A stretch of 15,919 nucleotides of DNA from Myxococcales bacterium. GTDB taxonomy: Bacteria; Myxococcota_C; UBA6777. The stretch spans positions 1-15,919 of the forward strand of contig JALTMC010000458.1 of NCBI GenBank assembly GCA_027005175.1, in the 5' to 3' direction. A program made the position numbers and the translations under genes. Shown in pieces: positions 1 to 8,445 of the stretch (positions are counted from its first letter, which is position 1; the number at the start of each line of letters is the position of its first letter). Below the pieces are notes generated by a model, which had not been told where the DNA came from, did no database searches, and saw nothing but the letters and a program-made list of their open reading frames with translations.

Positions 1-589
1 ATTCATGCCAACTCTTACCAAAAAATCGTGCTGTCAAGCTCTTGTAGTTCCAGGTTTCAATCAGTAAATGTCCACCCGAACGGGTAAGAGTACTGGCTTT
101 CTTCATCGCCTGACGCAGATCAAAAAAGTGCGCGATGACCTGTATCATACTGACGAGGTCGTACTGAGCATCATTTTCGTAGTCTTCCAACGATGTGGTG
201 CAGACGGAAAGATGGAGAGCTTCTTTTGCGTGATTTGCCATCATTACGTTGGGCTCGATACCGTCCCCTTGCCATTCCTTGTCAAGAAATCCTTGAAGGA
301 TAAAGCCGGCGGCAGCACCAACGTCCAGTAATCGTCCAGGCTGCATATGGCGACGCAGTTTACACGCGTACCACTGGCCTCGTTGACGCAATAACTTTGC
401 CTCTCCAAAGTAATCGACATAGCCAGAGCCACCACCGTCGAAATAATCATCGCCATAAACTTGTTCAAGGTGCAATGGAGTTGGTTCCAATTCAGCGTTG
501 CGGTGTGTACACCACTCACACTCTCTGATCCACCACTTGTGCTTGAGAAAGAGTCGTGTGGTTTCTTTTCTACAAATGGGACACTTCAT
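1..589 (-). CDS. SAM-dependent methyltransferase with N-terminal zinc ribbon (C-terminus cut off by window edge)
   Basis: Reverse-strand reading from an ATG at 589 stays open to the left edge (196 codons visible), so the C-terminus is missing. Residues 3-6 (CPIC) and 24-27 (CEWC) form a four-cysteine zinc ribbon. Residues 87-95 (LLDVGAAAG) match the glycine-rich motif I that binds S-adenosylmethionine in class I methyltransferases. About 20 residues later IEPN supplies the acidic ribose-binding position, and YDLVSMIQVIAHF fits motif IV. This layout is typical of Methyltransf_23-type enzymes acting on sugars, lipids or other small substrates; the substrate cannot be told. I chose the ATG at 589 because GGAG lies 6 nt upstream; an in-frame ATG at 601 has a poorer site. 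It is transcribed divergently from copA, and its downstream neighbours lie outside the window. Confidence 0.85.
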   Translation of the reverse strand, partial: MKCPICRKETTRLFLKHKWWIRECEWCTHRNAELEPTPLHLEQVYGDDYFDGGGSGYVDYFGEAKLLRQRGQWYACKLRRHMQPGRLLDVGAAAGFILQGFLDKEWQGDGIEPNVMMANHAKEALHLSVCTTSLEDYENDAQYDLVSMIQVIAHFFDLRQAMKKASTLTRSGGHLLIETWNYKSLTARFFGKSWHE

Positions 590-967
590 CAGGTTCTCCA
601 TAAATAAACTCTTCTCACTCACTTTAAGGAAACCGATTGTATCACAAAGATACTTCTTCTTAAACAAGCTTTAAGTTGCTTCTCAACACTGAGAATTGAA
701 GTGAAACTTGCTTCTTGTGAAAAAAAGGTCATGGTATTGGAGTTCACTTCTATGTATTTAAAGAAAGACTGTTGAGGAGATCTTTCAAACAACAGGTATC
801 CTTTGTGCAGGGCGCAACATTCAACAAAGAGGCGACACAAGGACAGAAGCCAATCAGCAAGTTTTCAAACAACAGGTATCCTTTGTGTGTCTGGAGTCGT
901 CTTCTTTGCTTTCGTCTGTGCTGAAAAGAATACAAAAATGAGGAACTATGATAGATGAGGTGTTGTT
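590..967. other. Divergent intergenic region between methyltransferase and copA
   Basis: This 378-bp stretch holds no convincing gene; its short open frames have no ribosome site or recognisable protein. It contains a 25-bp direct repeat pair (783-807 and 863-887). It also has three small inverted repeats: GTATC/GATAC at 639-653, CTTAAA/TTTAAG at 659-675, and TTCTCA/TGAGAA with a 4-nt loop at 680-695. It must carry the promoters of both flanking genes, but no clear sigma70 pair stands out. I see no CueR-like dyad of the kind expected for a copper-responsive promoter. Confidence 0.6.
783..887. repeat. Pair of 25-bp direct repeats upstream of copA
   Basis: A 25-bp stretch starting TTTCAAACAACAGG and ending CCTTTGTG occurs identically at 783-807 and 863-887, exactly 80 bp apart. 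A shorter resemblance to its reverse complement (CACAAAGATAC, 643-653) lies further upstream. The role is unknown: candidates are binding sites for a regulator of copA, or copies of a dispersed intergenic repeat. Confidence 0.75.
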
Positions 968-3445
968 ATGTCTGAGCAAAAGCAACTTACGTTGCCTGTT
1001 CTGGGTATGTCGTGTACCAACTGTGCAAACTCTGTTGAGAAGGCTGCGGTGTCTACCGATGGTGTTGTTGCTGCGGATGTCAATGTAACCACAGAGAAGG
1101 TTACTGTGACTTATGTTCCTGCCGTTGTTTCGACAGGGTGGCTTACAGACGTCCAGGCGAAGGTGTCGCAAGCTGGTTATGAGATCCCCACAACGGAAGT
1201 GGAGCTACCCATTTTAGGGATGAATTGTGCCAACTGTGCGAATGGATTGGAAGGTGCTTTACAAAGAACAGAAGGAGTGGTGGAAGCTTCTGTGAACTTT
1301 GCCTCTGAAAAAGCAAGAGTGAGAATGGTTGCCGGTGTGTTGACGCAAAGGCAACTTGTGGAGGCGGTTCGACAGGCTGGCTATGACGTGATTGAGACCC
1401 GTCATGAAGAGGCCGAAGACACAGAGGCTCTCGCGAGAGAGGCCGAGTTTCATCATCAGCAAAAGCGGCTCTGGATCGGTATTGCCTTCTCACTTCCTTT
1501 GTTTGTGTTGAGTATGAGTCGAGACTTTGGCTTGCTTGGGAGTTGGGCACACGCTGTCTGGGTCAACTGGTTCTTCCTTGCGCTGGCAACGCCTGTCCAG
1601 TTTTATGTGGGGTGGGATTATTATGTTGGGGGCTACAAAAGCCTTCGCAATGGTAGTGCGAATATGGATGTGCTTGTGGCAATGGGTTCGTCTGTTGCGT
1701 ACGTCTATAGCGTCGCGGTATTGATCGCTAAAACTTTTTATTCTTCATCCGCTTTGGGTTCTCATGTTTATTTTGAGACCTCTGCCGTAATCATCACACT
1801 GATTGTTTTGGGGAAGCTGATGGAGGCCAAGGCCAAGGGGCGAACCAGCGCAGCGATTAAATCTCTGATTGGGTTGCAGCCCAAAACAGCCCGTATCCTT
1901 CGCGGTGACGAAGAGGTCGATGTCCCGGTAGCAGAGGTTCTTTCGGGTGATGTGGTTCTTGTCCGACCTGGGGAAAAGATCGCTGTGGATGGTTTGGTGC
2001 TGGAAGGAAAAACAACCGTTGATGAGAGCATGATTACAGGGGAAAGTCTGCCTGTATCTAAGCAGGTCGGTGATAAAGTTATTGGCTCCACACTCAATAA
2101 AAATGGCTTGTTGCGTATGGAAGCAACCAACGTTGGTAAAGATTCTGCATTGGCTCAGATCATTCGGTTAGTCGAGCGTGCACAGGGTAGTAAAGCACCG
2201 ATTCAGCGTGTGGTGGATCAAGTTTCTGCTTATTTTGTTCCCGGTGTTATTCTGGCTGCATTGTTGACCTTTGTTTTGTGGTGGAGTCTGGGTTCTGGTG
2301 GCTTTGTTCCCGCGCTGATTCGTTTGACAGCGGTGCTTGTGATCGCCTGTCCTTGTGCCATGGGGCTTGCCACTCCAACATCCATTATGGTGGGAGTTGG
2401 AAAAGGCGCAACGCATGGGATCTTGTTTAAAAATAGTACTGCTCTTGAGCAGACTCACAGCTTACAGGCGATCATCTTGGACAAAACAGGAACTTTGACC
2501 AAGGGAGAGCCTGTGGTTACAGATATACTTCTCTCCCCAACAACAGATTCTAAAAAAGAGCAGGTCTTGCGATGGGCGGCTTCGGTTGAGAAAGGTTCAG
2601 AGCATCCTCTGGCCGAATCGATTGTCAGGGCAGCCGAAGAGAAAGGTTTGTCTTTGGTGGCACCTGAGTCCTTTGAAGCGATCACCGGACATGGCATCCG
2701 GGCTCATCTGGAAGGCCATGATATCGCAGTGGGGAATCAACGATTGATGGCTCGCGAACAAGTTCATGTGGAGGAGTTACAAGAGCAGGCAGAGCTTTTA
2801 CAAGCCGATGCCAAAACGGTGATCTGGGTGGCTGTTGATGGCGTTGCTCTCGCAGTCTTTGGTGTCGCTGATCCTCTGAAAGAAGGTTCAAAACAGGCTG
2901 TGGCTGCCTTGCGTCAATTAGGTTTGCAAGTTGTAATGATGACAGGAGACAACAAAGCGACAGCAGAATCCATCGCAAAGGCGGTGGGTATCGAGCAGGT
3001 CTTTGCGGAAGTTCTACCGGAAGACAAAGCATCTCATGTGGCAGAGTTACAAGAGAAGGGCCTGGTGGTTGCCATGGTTGGAGATGGTATTAATGATGCA
3101 CCGGCTTTGGCACAAGCCGATGTGGGAATCGCGATGGGAACAGGCACAGACGTCGCCATCGAAACATCGGATATCGCCTTAATGCGCGGTGACTTACGCA
3201 GCGTTTCACAGGCGATTCAACTGTCCAAGGCAACCATGCGCAACATTCATCAAAACCTACTTTGGGCGTTTGGTTATAATATTGCACTAATCCCTATTGC
3301 TGCGGGGGTTTTGGCTTCTGTTGCGTTTGCTCCTTTGTTCTTGCGGGAGCTTCATCCCATCCTCGCTGCTAGTGCCATGGCATTTTCAAGTATCAGTGTT
3401 GTGCTCAATGCACTTCGATTGCGTAACATTGAACTCGCAGCCTAA
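968..3445 (+). CDS. copA: Cu(+)-exporting P-type ATPase (P1B-1)
   Basis: An inner-membrane pump that uses ATP to export Cu+ from the cytoplasm. The 825-residue length fits family members with two metal-binding domains. Two N-terminal heavy-metal domains carry GMSCTNC (Cys16, Cys19) and GMNCANC (Cys87, Cys90). Then come TGES (357-360, actuator), the transmembrane CPC metal site (461-463), DKTGT with the phosphorylated Asp505, SEHPLA (544-549) typical of P1B pumps, and GDGIND (705-710, hinge). The copper-selective residues are present: Tyr770-Asn771 in the seventh helix and Met804 with Ser807-Ser808 (MAFSS) in the eighth. All catalytic motifs are intact, so it should be active. The start is supported by GAGG 7 nt upstream of the ATG. 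A lipoprotein gene follows 35 bp downstream on the same strand. Silver transport is also possible for this class. Confidence 0.97.
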   Translation: MSEQKQLTLPVLGMSCTNCANSVEKAAVSTDGVVAADVNVTTEKVTVTYVPAVVSTGWLTDVQAKVSQAGYEIPTTEVELPILGMNCANCANGLEGALQRTEGVVEASVNFASEKARVRMVAGVLTQRQLVEAVRQAGYDVIETRHEEAEDTEALAREAEFHHQQKRLWIGIAFSLPLFVLSMSRDFGLLGSWAHAVWVNWFFLALATPVQFYVGWDYYVGGYKSLRNGSANMDVLVAMGSSVAYVYSVAVLIAKTFYSSSALGSHVYFETSAVIITLIVLGKLMEAKAKGRTSAAIKSLIGLQPKTARILRGDEEVDVPVAEVLSGDVVLVRPGEKIAVDGLVLEGKTTVDESMITGESLPVSKQVGDKVIGSTLNKNGLLRMEATNVGKDSALAQIIRLVERAQGSKAPIQRVVDQVSAYFVPGVILAALLTFVLWWSLGSGGFVPALIRLTAVLVIACPCAMGLATPTSIMVGVGKGATHGILFKNSTALEQTHSLQAIILDKTGTLTKGEPVVTDILLSPTTDSKKEQVLRWAASVEKGSEHPLAESIVRAAEEKGLSLVAPESFEAITGHGIRAHLEGHDIAVGNQRLMAREQVHVEELQEQAELLQADAKTVIWVAVDGVALAVFGVADPLKEGSKQAVAALRQLGLQVVMMTGDNKATAESIAKAVGIEQVFAEVLPEDKASHVAELQEKGLVVAMVGDGINDAPALAQADVGIAMGTGTDVAIETSDIALMRGDLRSVSQAIQLSKATMRNIHQNLLWAFGYNIALIPIAAGVLASVAFAPLFLRELHPILAASAMAFSSISVVLNALRLRNIELAA

Positions 3446-3480
3446 GTCTAGGCACAGCGTGGATAACGGGGGAAATACAA

Positions 3481-4629
3481 GTGCATTCTCATTTTCGTAT
3501 TGTTCGTATCTTGGTTTTCATTGGCTTTGGGATCGTTGTGTTTCACCCCTTGGTAAGCTGTGGTGAAGGGAAAGCAAGTATCGAGGCGAAAGGTTCGGAG
3601 TCTGTTGTGGAAGGGGGTCAAAGCGAGCCCGTTTCTGGAAATGATGGGGGTCTGACAACCGATGTTGTGGATACGGTTCCTGAAACACGAGAGCCCGATG
3701 CAGGAACAGGAAGTTTTGTTGTTGTCACTTTTAACACTGGAACCACCACAGGGTTGAAGCATGACAGCCCACCTGATGATGGATACACTTCGAAACATGC
3801 GGAGATGTCGGATAAATACTATGGTGATGGGCTCGCTTGGGTTCCGGTGGTTGAGGCCACGAAGGCTTTCTTTGCGAAGGTTCGTCCCGATGTCGTGGTC
3901 TTTCAAGAGCTCTTTTATAGCGGAAACTGTCCTTCTGTTCCCAAAGACAAACGCAAGGGGTTTGTTTGTGAGACATGGAAGCCTGGTGATCCGACTGTTG
4001 TACAGGTTATCCTTGGTCAAGATTATCAGGTCATGTGTCATCCTGGAAAACCCGACAAATGTGCAGCTGTGAAGAAAAGCTTTGGAACCTTTCGCGGTTG
4101 TAAAAAGGACTTTTGCCTTGCCGGACTTGAGGGCTTTCGGGTGAAGGATTGTGGTGGTGGCGCACGTGTGGCACGCGGGGTTATTGAACGCAGCAAAAGT
4201 AGAGGAGGAGGGATCTTTACCCTGGTCAGCGTACATGGCTCCTCCGGCCTCAAAGCGAAAGATTCAGAATGCCGGACCAAGCAAGTGGAGCAGGTGTTTT
4301 TTGACTTTGGCGACGGACAACCGGGCGTGAATGGCTCTCGTCACTTGATTATGGGTGATCTCAATATCGACCCTGTTCGTGCGAGTTTTGATAAGAGTGC
4401 CAAGCGCTGGAACGATTTTGTTGGACCCACAAAGAAGTTTCACTTCATTTCAGAAGTGGGTGAAAAGACCCCACCAACATACCTGAACTTGTTGAATATC
4501 GATCATGTCATCAGTGATACTGCAACAGGCAATTGTTGGGCCGCCGGATTAACCGCAAAGCGCCCACCCGTCACAAGTATTGTTTATTTTGACCACAAGC
4601 CGATTGTTTGCACGATTGCTTTTCCATAG
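3481..4629 (+). CDS. Lipoprotein of the endonuclease/exonuclease/phosphatase (EEP) family
   Basis: A predicted secreted lipoprotein with a metal-dependent phosphodiesterase or nuclease fold. The start is GTG, supported by a GGGGGA ribosome site about 7 nt upstream. A basic start and a hydrophobic stretch lead to the lipobox LVSC (Cys27). A linker rich in Gly, Ser and Glu follows (28-75). The catalytic domain shows the family signatures in order: FNT (Asn85), FQE (Glu143, metal ligand), SVHG (His252), MGDLN (Asp293, Asn295), NIDHV (Asp341, His342) and FDHKP (Asp371, His372). These are known EEP catalytic and metal-binding positions, so activity is likely. The substrate could be DNA, a phosphoinositide, sphingomyelin or another phosphodiester. 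The domain has about ten cysteines, which suggests disulfides outside the cytoplasm. It sits 35 bp after copA and may be co-transcribed, although a link to copper is not evident. Confidence 0.85.
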   Translation: MHSHFRIVRILVFIGFGIVVFHPLVSCGEGKASIEAKGSESVVEGGQSEPVSGNDGGLTTDVVDTVPETREPDAGTGSFVVVTFNTGTTTGLKHDSPPDDGYTSKHAEMSDKYYGDGLAWVPVVEATKAFFAKVRPDVVVFQELFYSGNCPSVPKDKRKGFVCETWKPGDPTVVQVILGQDYQVMCHPGKPDKCAAVKKSFGTFRGCKKDFCLAGLEGFRVKDCGGGARVARGVIERSKSRGGGIFTLVSVHGSSGLKAKDSECRTKQVEQVFFDFGDGQPGVNGSRHLIMGDLNIDPVRASFDKSAKRWNDFVGPTKKFHFISEVGEKTPPTYLNLLNIDHVISDTATGNCWAAGLTAKRPPVTSIVYFDHKPIVCTIAFP

Positions 4630-4721
4630 ATCTTTGCAGACCCTACTTCGGGAGCAGGTGAGCATAGCTTTCTAAGAAATCTCTTGACATCATGCTGTCT
4701 GTTCGTGCTCGATTGGGGGAT

Positions 4722-6710
4722 TCATGAACTTTTGTGTGGTGGGTGCTGTAGGGCGGGGTGTTGTTGGATCTCTTGGAGACATTCAGGATTTTGCATCGCC
4801 CCGGCGTTAATAATGGGGTTGCCGTTGACGGCGTCGCGTGTGGCGCGTGTGGATAGCTTTCCGCTGAAGGTGGTGGGGAGGGCCGACACTTGTGCGATGA
4901 CGGCGGGAACATGCACTGGAGAGAGGGCTTGTTTTATTTTCTTTTTGATGGCCCAGATGTCGTGCTTTTCTAGCTCTTGGTCTGTCTGTGTTACAAGCAA
5001 CAGGACCATCCTTGTGCCACCGGGAGATCGAGGGTCTTTTTGCTCCACTGCCATGGCTTTGGAGATAGTTGGAAAGCCCTCCAGTACTCGATAGATCTCG
5101 GCAGGTCCGATGCGCACACCACGTATGTTGAGGATTCCGTCGGAGCGACCAAGGATACGAGCAGAGCCTCGTTCGTATAGGATAAGAAAGTCACCGTGTG
5201 TCCAGACCCCTTCGTGTTGCTGAAAATAAGCCTCATGAAAACGTTGGCCCGAGCGATCTTGCAAGAAGTAAATGGGTCTGGAGGGAAATGGGTTGGTACA
5301 TACGAGCTCTCCCATTTGACCGGGGGGTACTTCTGTGTGGGTGTCCATATCGTAGGCTCGAACATCCATCGCCAGGCTGATACATTGGCTTTCCCCCCGA
5401 TACACAGGGAGGTTGGGGTGGCCGAGTACAAAGCATCCAACGATATCGGTACCACCAGAGATAGACTGAAGCTGGATTGGCTTAATGTGTGCTTTGACCC
5501 AGTCAAAGTGAGACTCTGCCAAGACAGAGCCTGTGGACTGTATCGCACGAAGGGCCTCCAGTGAGCCTTGTTTGGCAGGTGAGATCCCTGCGTCTCGACA
5601 ATATTGTAGATAGGTAGGGCTGGTGCCAAATACAGTTATCTTTTCGTCGCGAATGATGTCCCACATGGAGTCTTTGTTGGGGTGAGTGGGAGAGCCATCA
5701 TAGACCACCAGGGTGGTTCCACTGGCCAACGCAGACAGTTGCCAATTCCACATCATCCAACCACAAGAGGTGTGGAACAATAGCTTGTCTGTTGGGCCAA
5801 AGTTACTGTGGAGTCGATGTTCTTTAAGGTGCTCCAGGAGTGTGCCTCCTGCGCCGTGAACAATGGCCTTGGGTTTTCCTGTTGTTCCCGAACTAAATAA
5901 TACAAACAGTGGGTGGTTAAAAAGTAGCATGGGCCAGGAAAAGTCCTGAACAGGCACGGTCGTTTTCAAGGATTGGAGAGAGATGGCAGGGAGTCCTTCA
6001 AAATTGCAAATCGAAGAATCACCGTTCAGGCAAACAAACTGTCGCAAGGATGGCAGTCGTTGCACAAGAGTGCTGAGGTCTTCTTGTAGGTCGTAGGTAC
6101 GTCCTTGGTAGGAGTACTCCTGGTGGGCAACGAGCATCGTTGGTTCGAGCTGTGAGAAGCGAGAGAGGACAGCATCGATTCCCAGGTCAGGTGCGACAGA
6201 GGACCACACTGCTCCCAGCCCTGTTGCTGCGAGTGCTGCGACGATCGAGTCGAGGTTGTTGCGTGCCACAGCGATGACACGGTCACCGGGTTGGAGTCCC
6301 AAAGAAGCCAGTCCCGATGCCACACGAGTCACACGCTCTCGAAGGTCGCGCCAGGAGATCGCCTCGCGTTGGCCTTGTTCGTTGATGGCAATGACTGCGG
6401 GGGTTTCCGGTGCAACTTCCACACTCGGATATAACAGACTTTCCGTGTAATTTAATGTTAGGTTGGGAAAAAAGATAGCATGCTCACAGGAATCACCCTG
6501 ACAAACAGGTGTTGGCTTTCCTGCGGTATGAAGTTTGGACCAGGATAAAAATAAGGACCAGAAATCTCGATACGATGCAACAGAGAAGCGATAAAATGCA
6601 GCATCGTCGGACCATGTTTCCCCCGTCTCTTGTTCGCAGAACTGCTGAAACTGAGTCATCGTTGAGGCTTTGATCTCATCGGAGGTTGGAGAGAAAAATG
6701 GTTCATCCAT
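4722..6710 (-). CDS. Acetoacetyl-CoA synthetase-like adenylate-forming ligase
   Basis: ANL-superfamily enzyme of about 662 residues, the usual length of acetoacetyl-CoA synthetase (AacS). It activates an acid with ATP and transfers the acyl group to a thiol. Features: an ACAS_N-like start with FPNLTLNYTESLL (81-93), P-loop SSGTTGKPK (273-281), CGWMMWNW (316-323), SGGTD (418-422), LGRSD (520-524) and SGK with the adenylation lysine Lys618. FGTSPTYLQY and PVYRGE are also AacS-like. I chose the ATG at 6710 because AAGGGA lies 8 nt upstream; an upstream TTG at 6716 overlaps the preceding stop codon and sits too close to that site. It starts 2 nt after the carrier-protein stop and ends the operon, so the acyl acceptor may be that carrier rather than free CoA. 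The C-terminal tail beyond residue 640 is rich in Gln, His and Pro. Family assignment is firm; the physiological substrate is inferred. Confidence 0.88.
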   Translation of the reverse strand: MDEPFFSPTSDEIKASTMTQFQQFCEQETGETWSDDAAFYRFSVASYRDFWSLFLSWSKLHTAGKPTPVCQGDSCEHAIFFPNLTLNYTESLLYPSVEVAPETPAVIAINEQGQREAISWRDLRERVTRVASGLASLGLQPGDRVIAVARNNLDSIVAALAATGLGAVWSSVAPDLGIDAVLSRFSQLEPTMLVAHQEYSYQGRTYDLQEDLSTLVQRLPSLRQFVCLNGDSSICNFEGLPAISLQSLKTTVPVQDFSWPMLLFNHPLFVLFSSGTTGKPKAIVHGAGGTLLEHLKEHRLHSNFGPTDKLLFHTSCGWMMWNWQLSALASGTTLVVYDGSPTHPNKDSMWDIIRDEKITVFGTSPTYLQYCRDAGISPAKQGSLEALRAIQSTGSVLAESHFDWVKAHIKPIQLQSISGGTDIVGCFVLGHPNLPVYRGESQCISLAMDVRAYDMDTHTEVPPGQMGELVCTNPFPSRPIYFLQDRSGQRFHEAYFQQHEGVWTHGDFLILYERGSARILGRSDGILNIRGVRIGPAEIYRVLEGFPTISKAMAVEQKDPRSPGGTRMVLLLVTQTDQELEKHDIWAIKKKIKQALSPVHVPAVIAQVSALPTTFSGKLSTRATRDAVNGNPIINAGAMQNPECLQEIQQHPALQHPPHKSS

Positions 6711-6712
6711 TT

Positions 6713-6985
6713 TCAATGTCCCTTGTAATCTTTGTGTCCAAGTAGATAGCTGATAATCTTGCTCATACCATCAAAGTTTTCGCGCGACAGATCTTTGCGT
6801 TCCAGGACGATACCAAAGGTATTTTCGAGAAATAGGATCAGTTGTACAAAGCCTAAGCTATCGAGTATACCGTTGTCCATAAAAGACATCTCATCTGTTT
6901 TTATCATCTCATCGGTGTCACCGAAGTGATAGTTCTCATCGAGCCAGTCTACAATCGTTTCTCGTAAGGTTGTGTAGTCACTCAT
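6713..6985 (-). CDS. Acyl carrier protein (DltC-like role)
   Basis: A 90-residue acidic carrier protein. The phosphopantetheine attachment site is Ser43 in GILDSLGFVQL, in the usual place at the start of helix II. The surrounding acidic helices fit the PP-binding fold. I chose the ATG at 6985, which has GAGG 5 nt upstream; a longer reading of the frame would extend back into the MBOAT gene. It lies 8 nt after the MBOAT stop and 2 nt before the AacS-like ligase, so all three are almost certainly translated from one message. A dedicated carrier next to an MBOAT and a ligase suggests a role like DltC: holding an activated acyl group as a thioester for the membrane acyltransferase. It is unlikely to be the main fatty-acid carrier, which normally lies in a fab cluster. 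Confidence 0.88.
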   Translation of the reverse strand: MSDYTTLRETIVDWLDENYHFGDTDEMIKTDEMSFMDNGILDSLGFVQLILFLENTFGIVLERKDLSRENFDGMSKIISYLLGHKDYKGH

Positions 6986-6993
6986 AAGCACCT

Positions 6994-8445
6994 CTAAAAG
7001 TTTGCATAAATAAACGTCCCCATACCCACAGGCATGAAGAGCGCAAGGAAGACAATGACAAGGCCATATAGGAGGCCACGAACGGGAGCTGGTAGGGCAA
7101 ATAGCTTCTCTCTCCACGGCTGTCCTGGCTTTAATTCCATCACATGATACAGGAGGAGAAAGCCAACACAGACCAGTAGATTGAGAGAGGCCAAGGGGAG
7201 TTTCATGGTTCCGGTGCTGTGGAACATCCCGAGGGTGTAGTGATAGGCATGGCTGAGTGAGGTGGCCCGGAAGGGCAACAAGGAGAGCAAGAAAAAGGAT
7301 TGTGTGAGGAACCAGGCGATGAGTTGGTAAGGGCTACTCTTGCGCCAACGTACAAACTTGCGGTCTTTTCGGCACAGTCCTTTGTAAAAGAGATCCCATC
7401 GGTACTGTACAAGGAGAGCGATCCCATGGAGGAAGCCCCACAAGACAAAGGTCCAGAGTGGGCCGTGCCACAATCCAGAGATGAGAAAGATGATGATAAA
7501 TCCAGTGCCCAGGCGCCCTCGCATCCAGCCCTGGCTTGTGGTCATCGGGCTGTAGAGGTAGTCAAACAGCCAGGTGTTGAGGGTGATATGCCAACGTCTC
7601 CAAAACTCCATCATACCGCGACTCAGGAAAGGGTAGTTGAAGTTCTCGGGCAAACGAAGTCCAAACAAGGCCGCGACACCTATCGCCATGAGGCTGTATC
7701 CTGCGAAGTCACAAAACAACTGCCCTGCATACGCAAAGAATCCGATCCAGTGTCCCAAGGTATTGTAGTTGTCAGGATCTTGGAAGACAGGGTTGACATA
7801 AAAGCGAGCGAGGATCTCCGCGACATACGCTTTCATAAAAAAGCCCAAAAAGAACTGACTCACGCCATGCTGTAGATGTTCTGGGAGCAAGAATCGCGGC
7901 TTTGCATACTGTGGTAACATCTCCCTGGCCCGTACAATGGGACCTGCGATGAGATGCGGGAAAAAGGACACAAACAAAGCGAAATTTAAGAGAGAGCGCT
8001 CGGCGGGAACTCGCTCGTAATACACATCGATGATATATCCTATTTTGAGCAATGTTATATATGATATTCCGAGAGGTAGAGCTATTTTTAATACGGGGAG
8101 AGTGGAGGGTAGCCCTACCGACAGGAGCAAAGCGTTGAGGGATTGTGCAAAAAATCCTGTGTACTTAAATACGGCGAGAATTCCGACATTATAGAGGATG
8201 CTGCTTAGGATAAGTCGCTTGCGTCGCTGTGGGTTGTCACTTTGTTCAAGCCACCGGGCGACGAAGTAATCGAGGAGGATGGTGAACCAGAGCAAAGGTA
8301 GCAAGCGGACATTCCAGGAGGCATAAAAGATAAAACTGGCAAACAGCAACACTAGATTTTGCCATCCAGCCCGGCGTGGTAAGAGCCAGTAGACAAGCCA
8401 GATGAAAGGAAGAAAGAGAGCAAAGCCCAGTCCTGCTAATGTCAT
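6994..8445 (-). CDS. MBOAT-family membrane O-acyltransferase (AlgI/DltB-like)
   Basis: A 483-residue polytopic inner-membrane protein of the membrane-bound O-acyltransferase family. Conserved blocks are PLGISYITLLKIGYIIDVY (124-142), FFPHLIAGPIVRA (161-173), CDFAGYSLMAIG (245-256), LPENFNYPF (265-273), EFWRRWHITLNTW (280-292) and SGLWHG with the catalytic His327. In AlgI and DltB homologues these form the channel through which acyl groups pass to an extracytoplasmic polymer. One oddity: the usual Arg of the WLRDY motif is Phe294 (WLFDY). The start ATG overlaps the stop codon of the SGNH-type gene (ATGA), with AGGGA upstream. The adjacent carrier and ligase genes suggest that it takes its acyl group from the carrier. 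The polymer substrate is unknown. Confidence 0.92.
   Translation of the reverse strand: MTLAGLGFALFLPFIWLVYWLLPRRAGWQNLVLLFASFIFYASWNVRLLPLLWFTILLDYFVARWLEQSDNPQRRKRLILSSILYNVGILAVFKYTGFFAQSLNALLLSVGLPSTLPVLKIALPLGISYITLLKIGYIIDVYYERVPAERSLLNFALFVSFFPHLIAGPIVRAREMLPQYAKPRFLLPEHLQHGVSQFFLGFFMKAYVAEILARFYVNPVFQDPDNYNTLGHWIGFFAYAGQLFCDFAGYSLMAIGVAALFGLRLPENFNYPFLSRGMMEFWRRWHITLNTWLFDYLYSPMTTSQGWMRGRLGTGFIIIFLISGLWHGPLWTFVLWGFLHGIALLVQYRWDLFYKGLCRKDRKFVRWRKSSPYQLIAWFLTQSFFLLSLLPFRATSLSHAYHYTLGMFHSTGTMKLPLASLNLLVCVGFLLLYHVMELKPGQPWREKLFALPAPVRGLLYGLVIVFLALFMPVGMGTFIYANF

Noticed and set aside
619-935. Short minus-strand open frames upstream of copA
   Set aside because: They overlap repeats and each other, lack ribosome sites and show no protein-like composition.
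4630-4721. Bidirectional terminator between the convergent EEP lipoprotein and AacS-like genes
   Set aside because: Only a 3-bp CCC/GGG stem is visible and there is no T-run. I see no supported terminator in this 92-bp gap.
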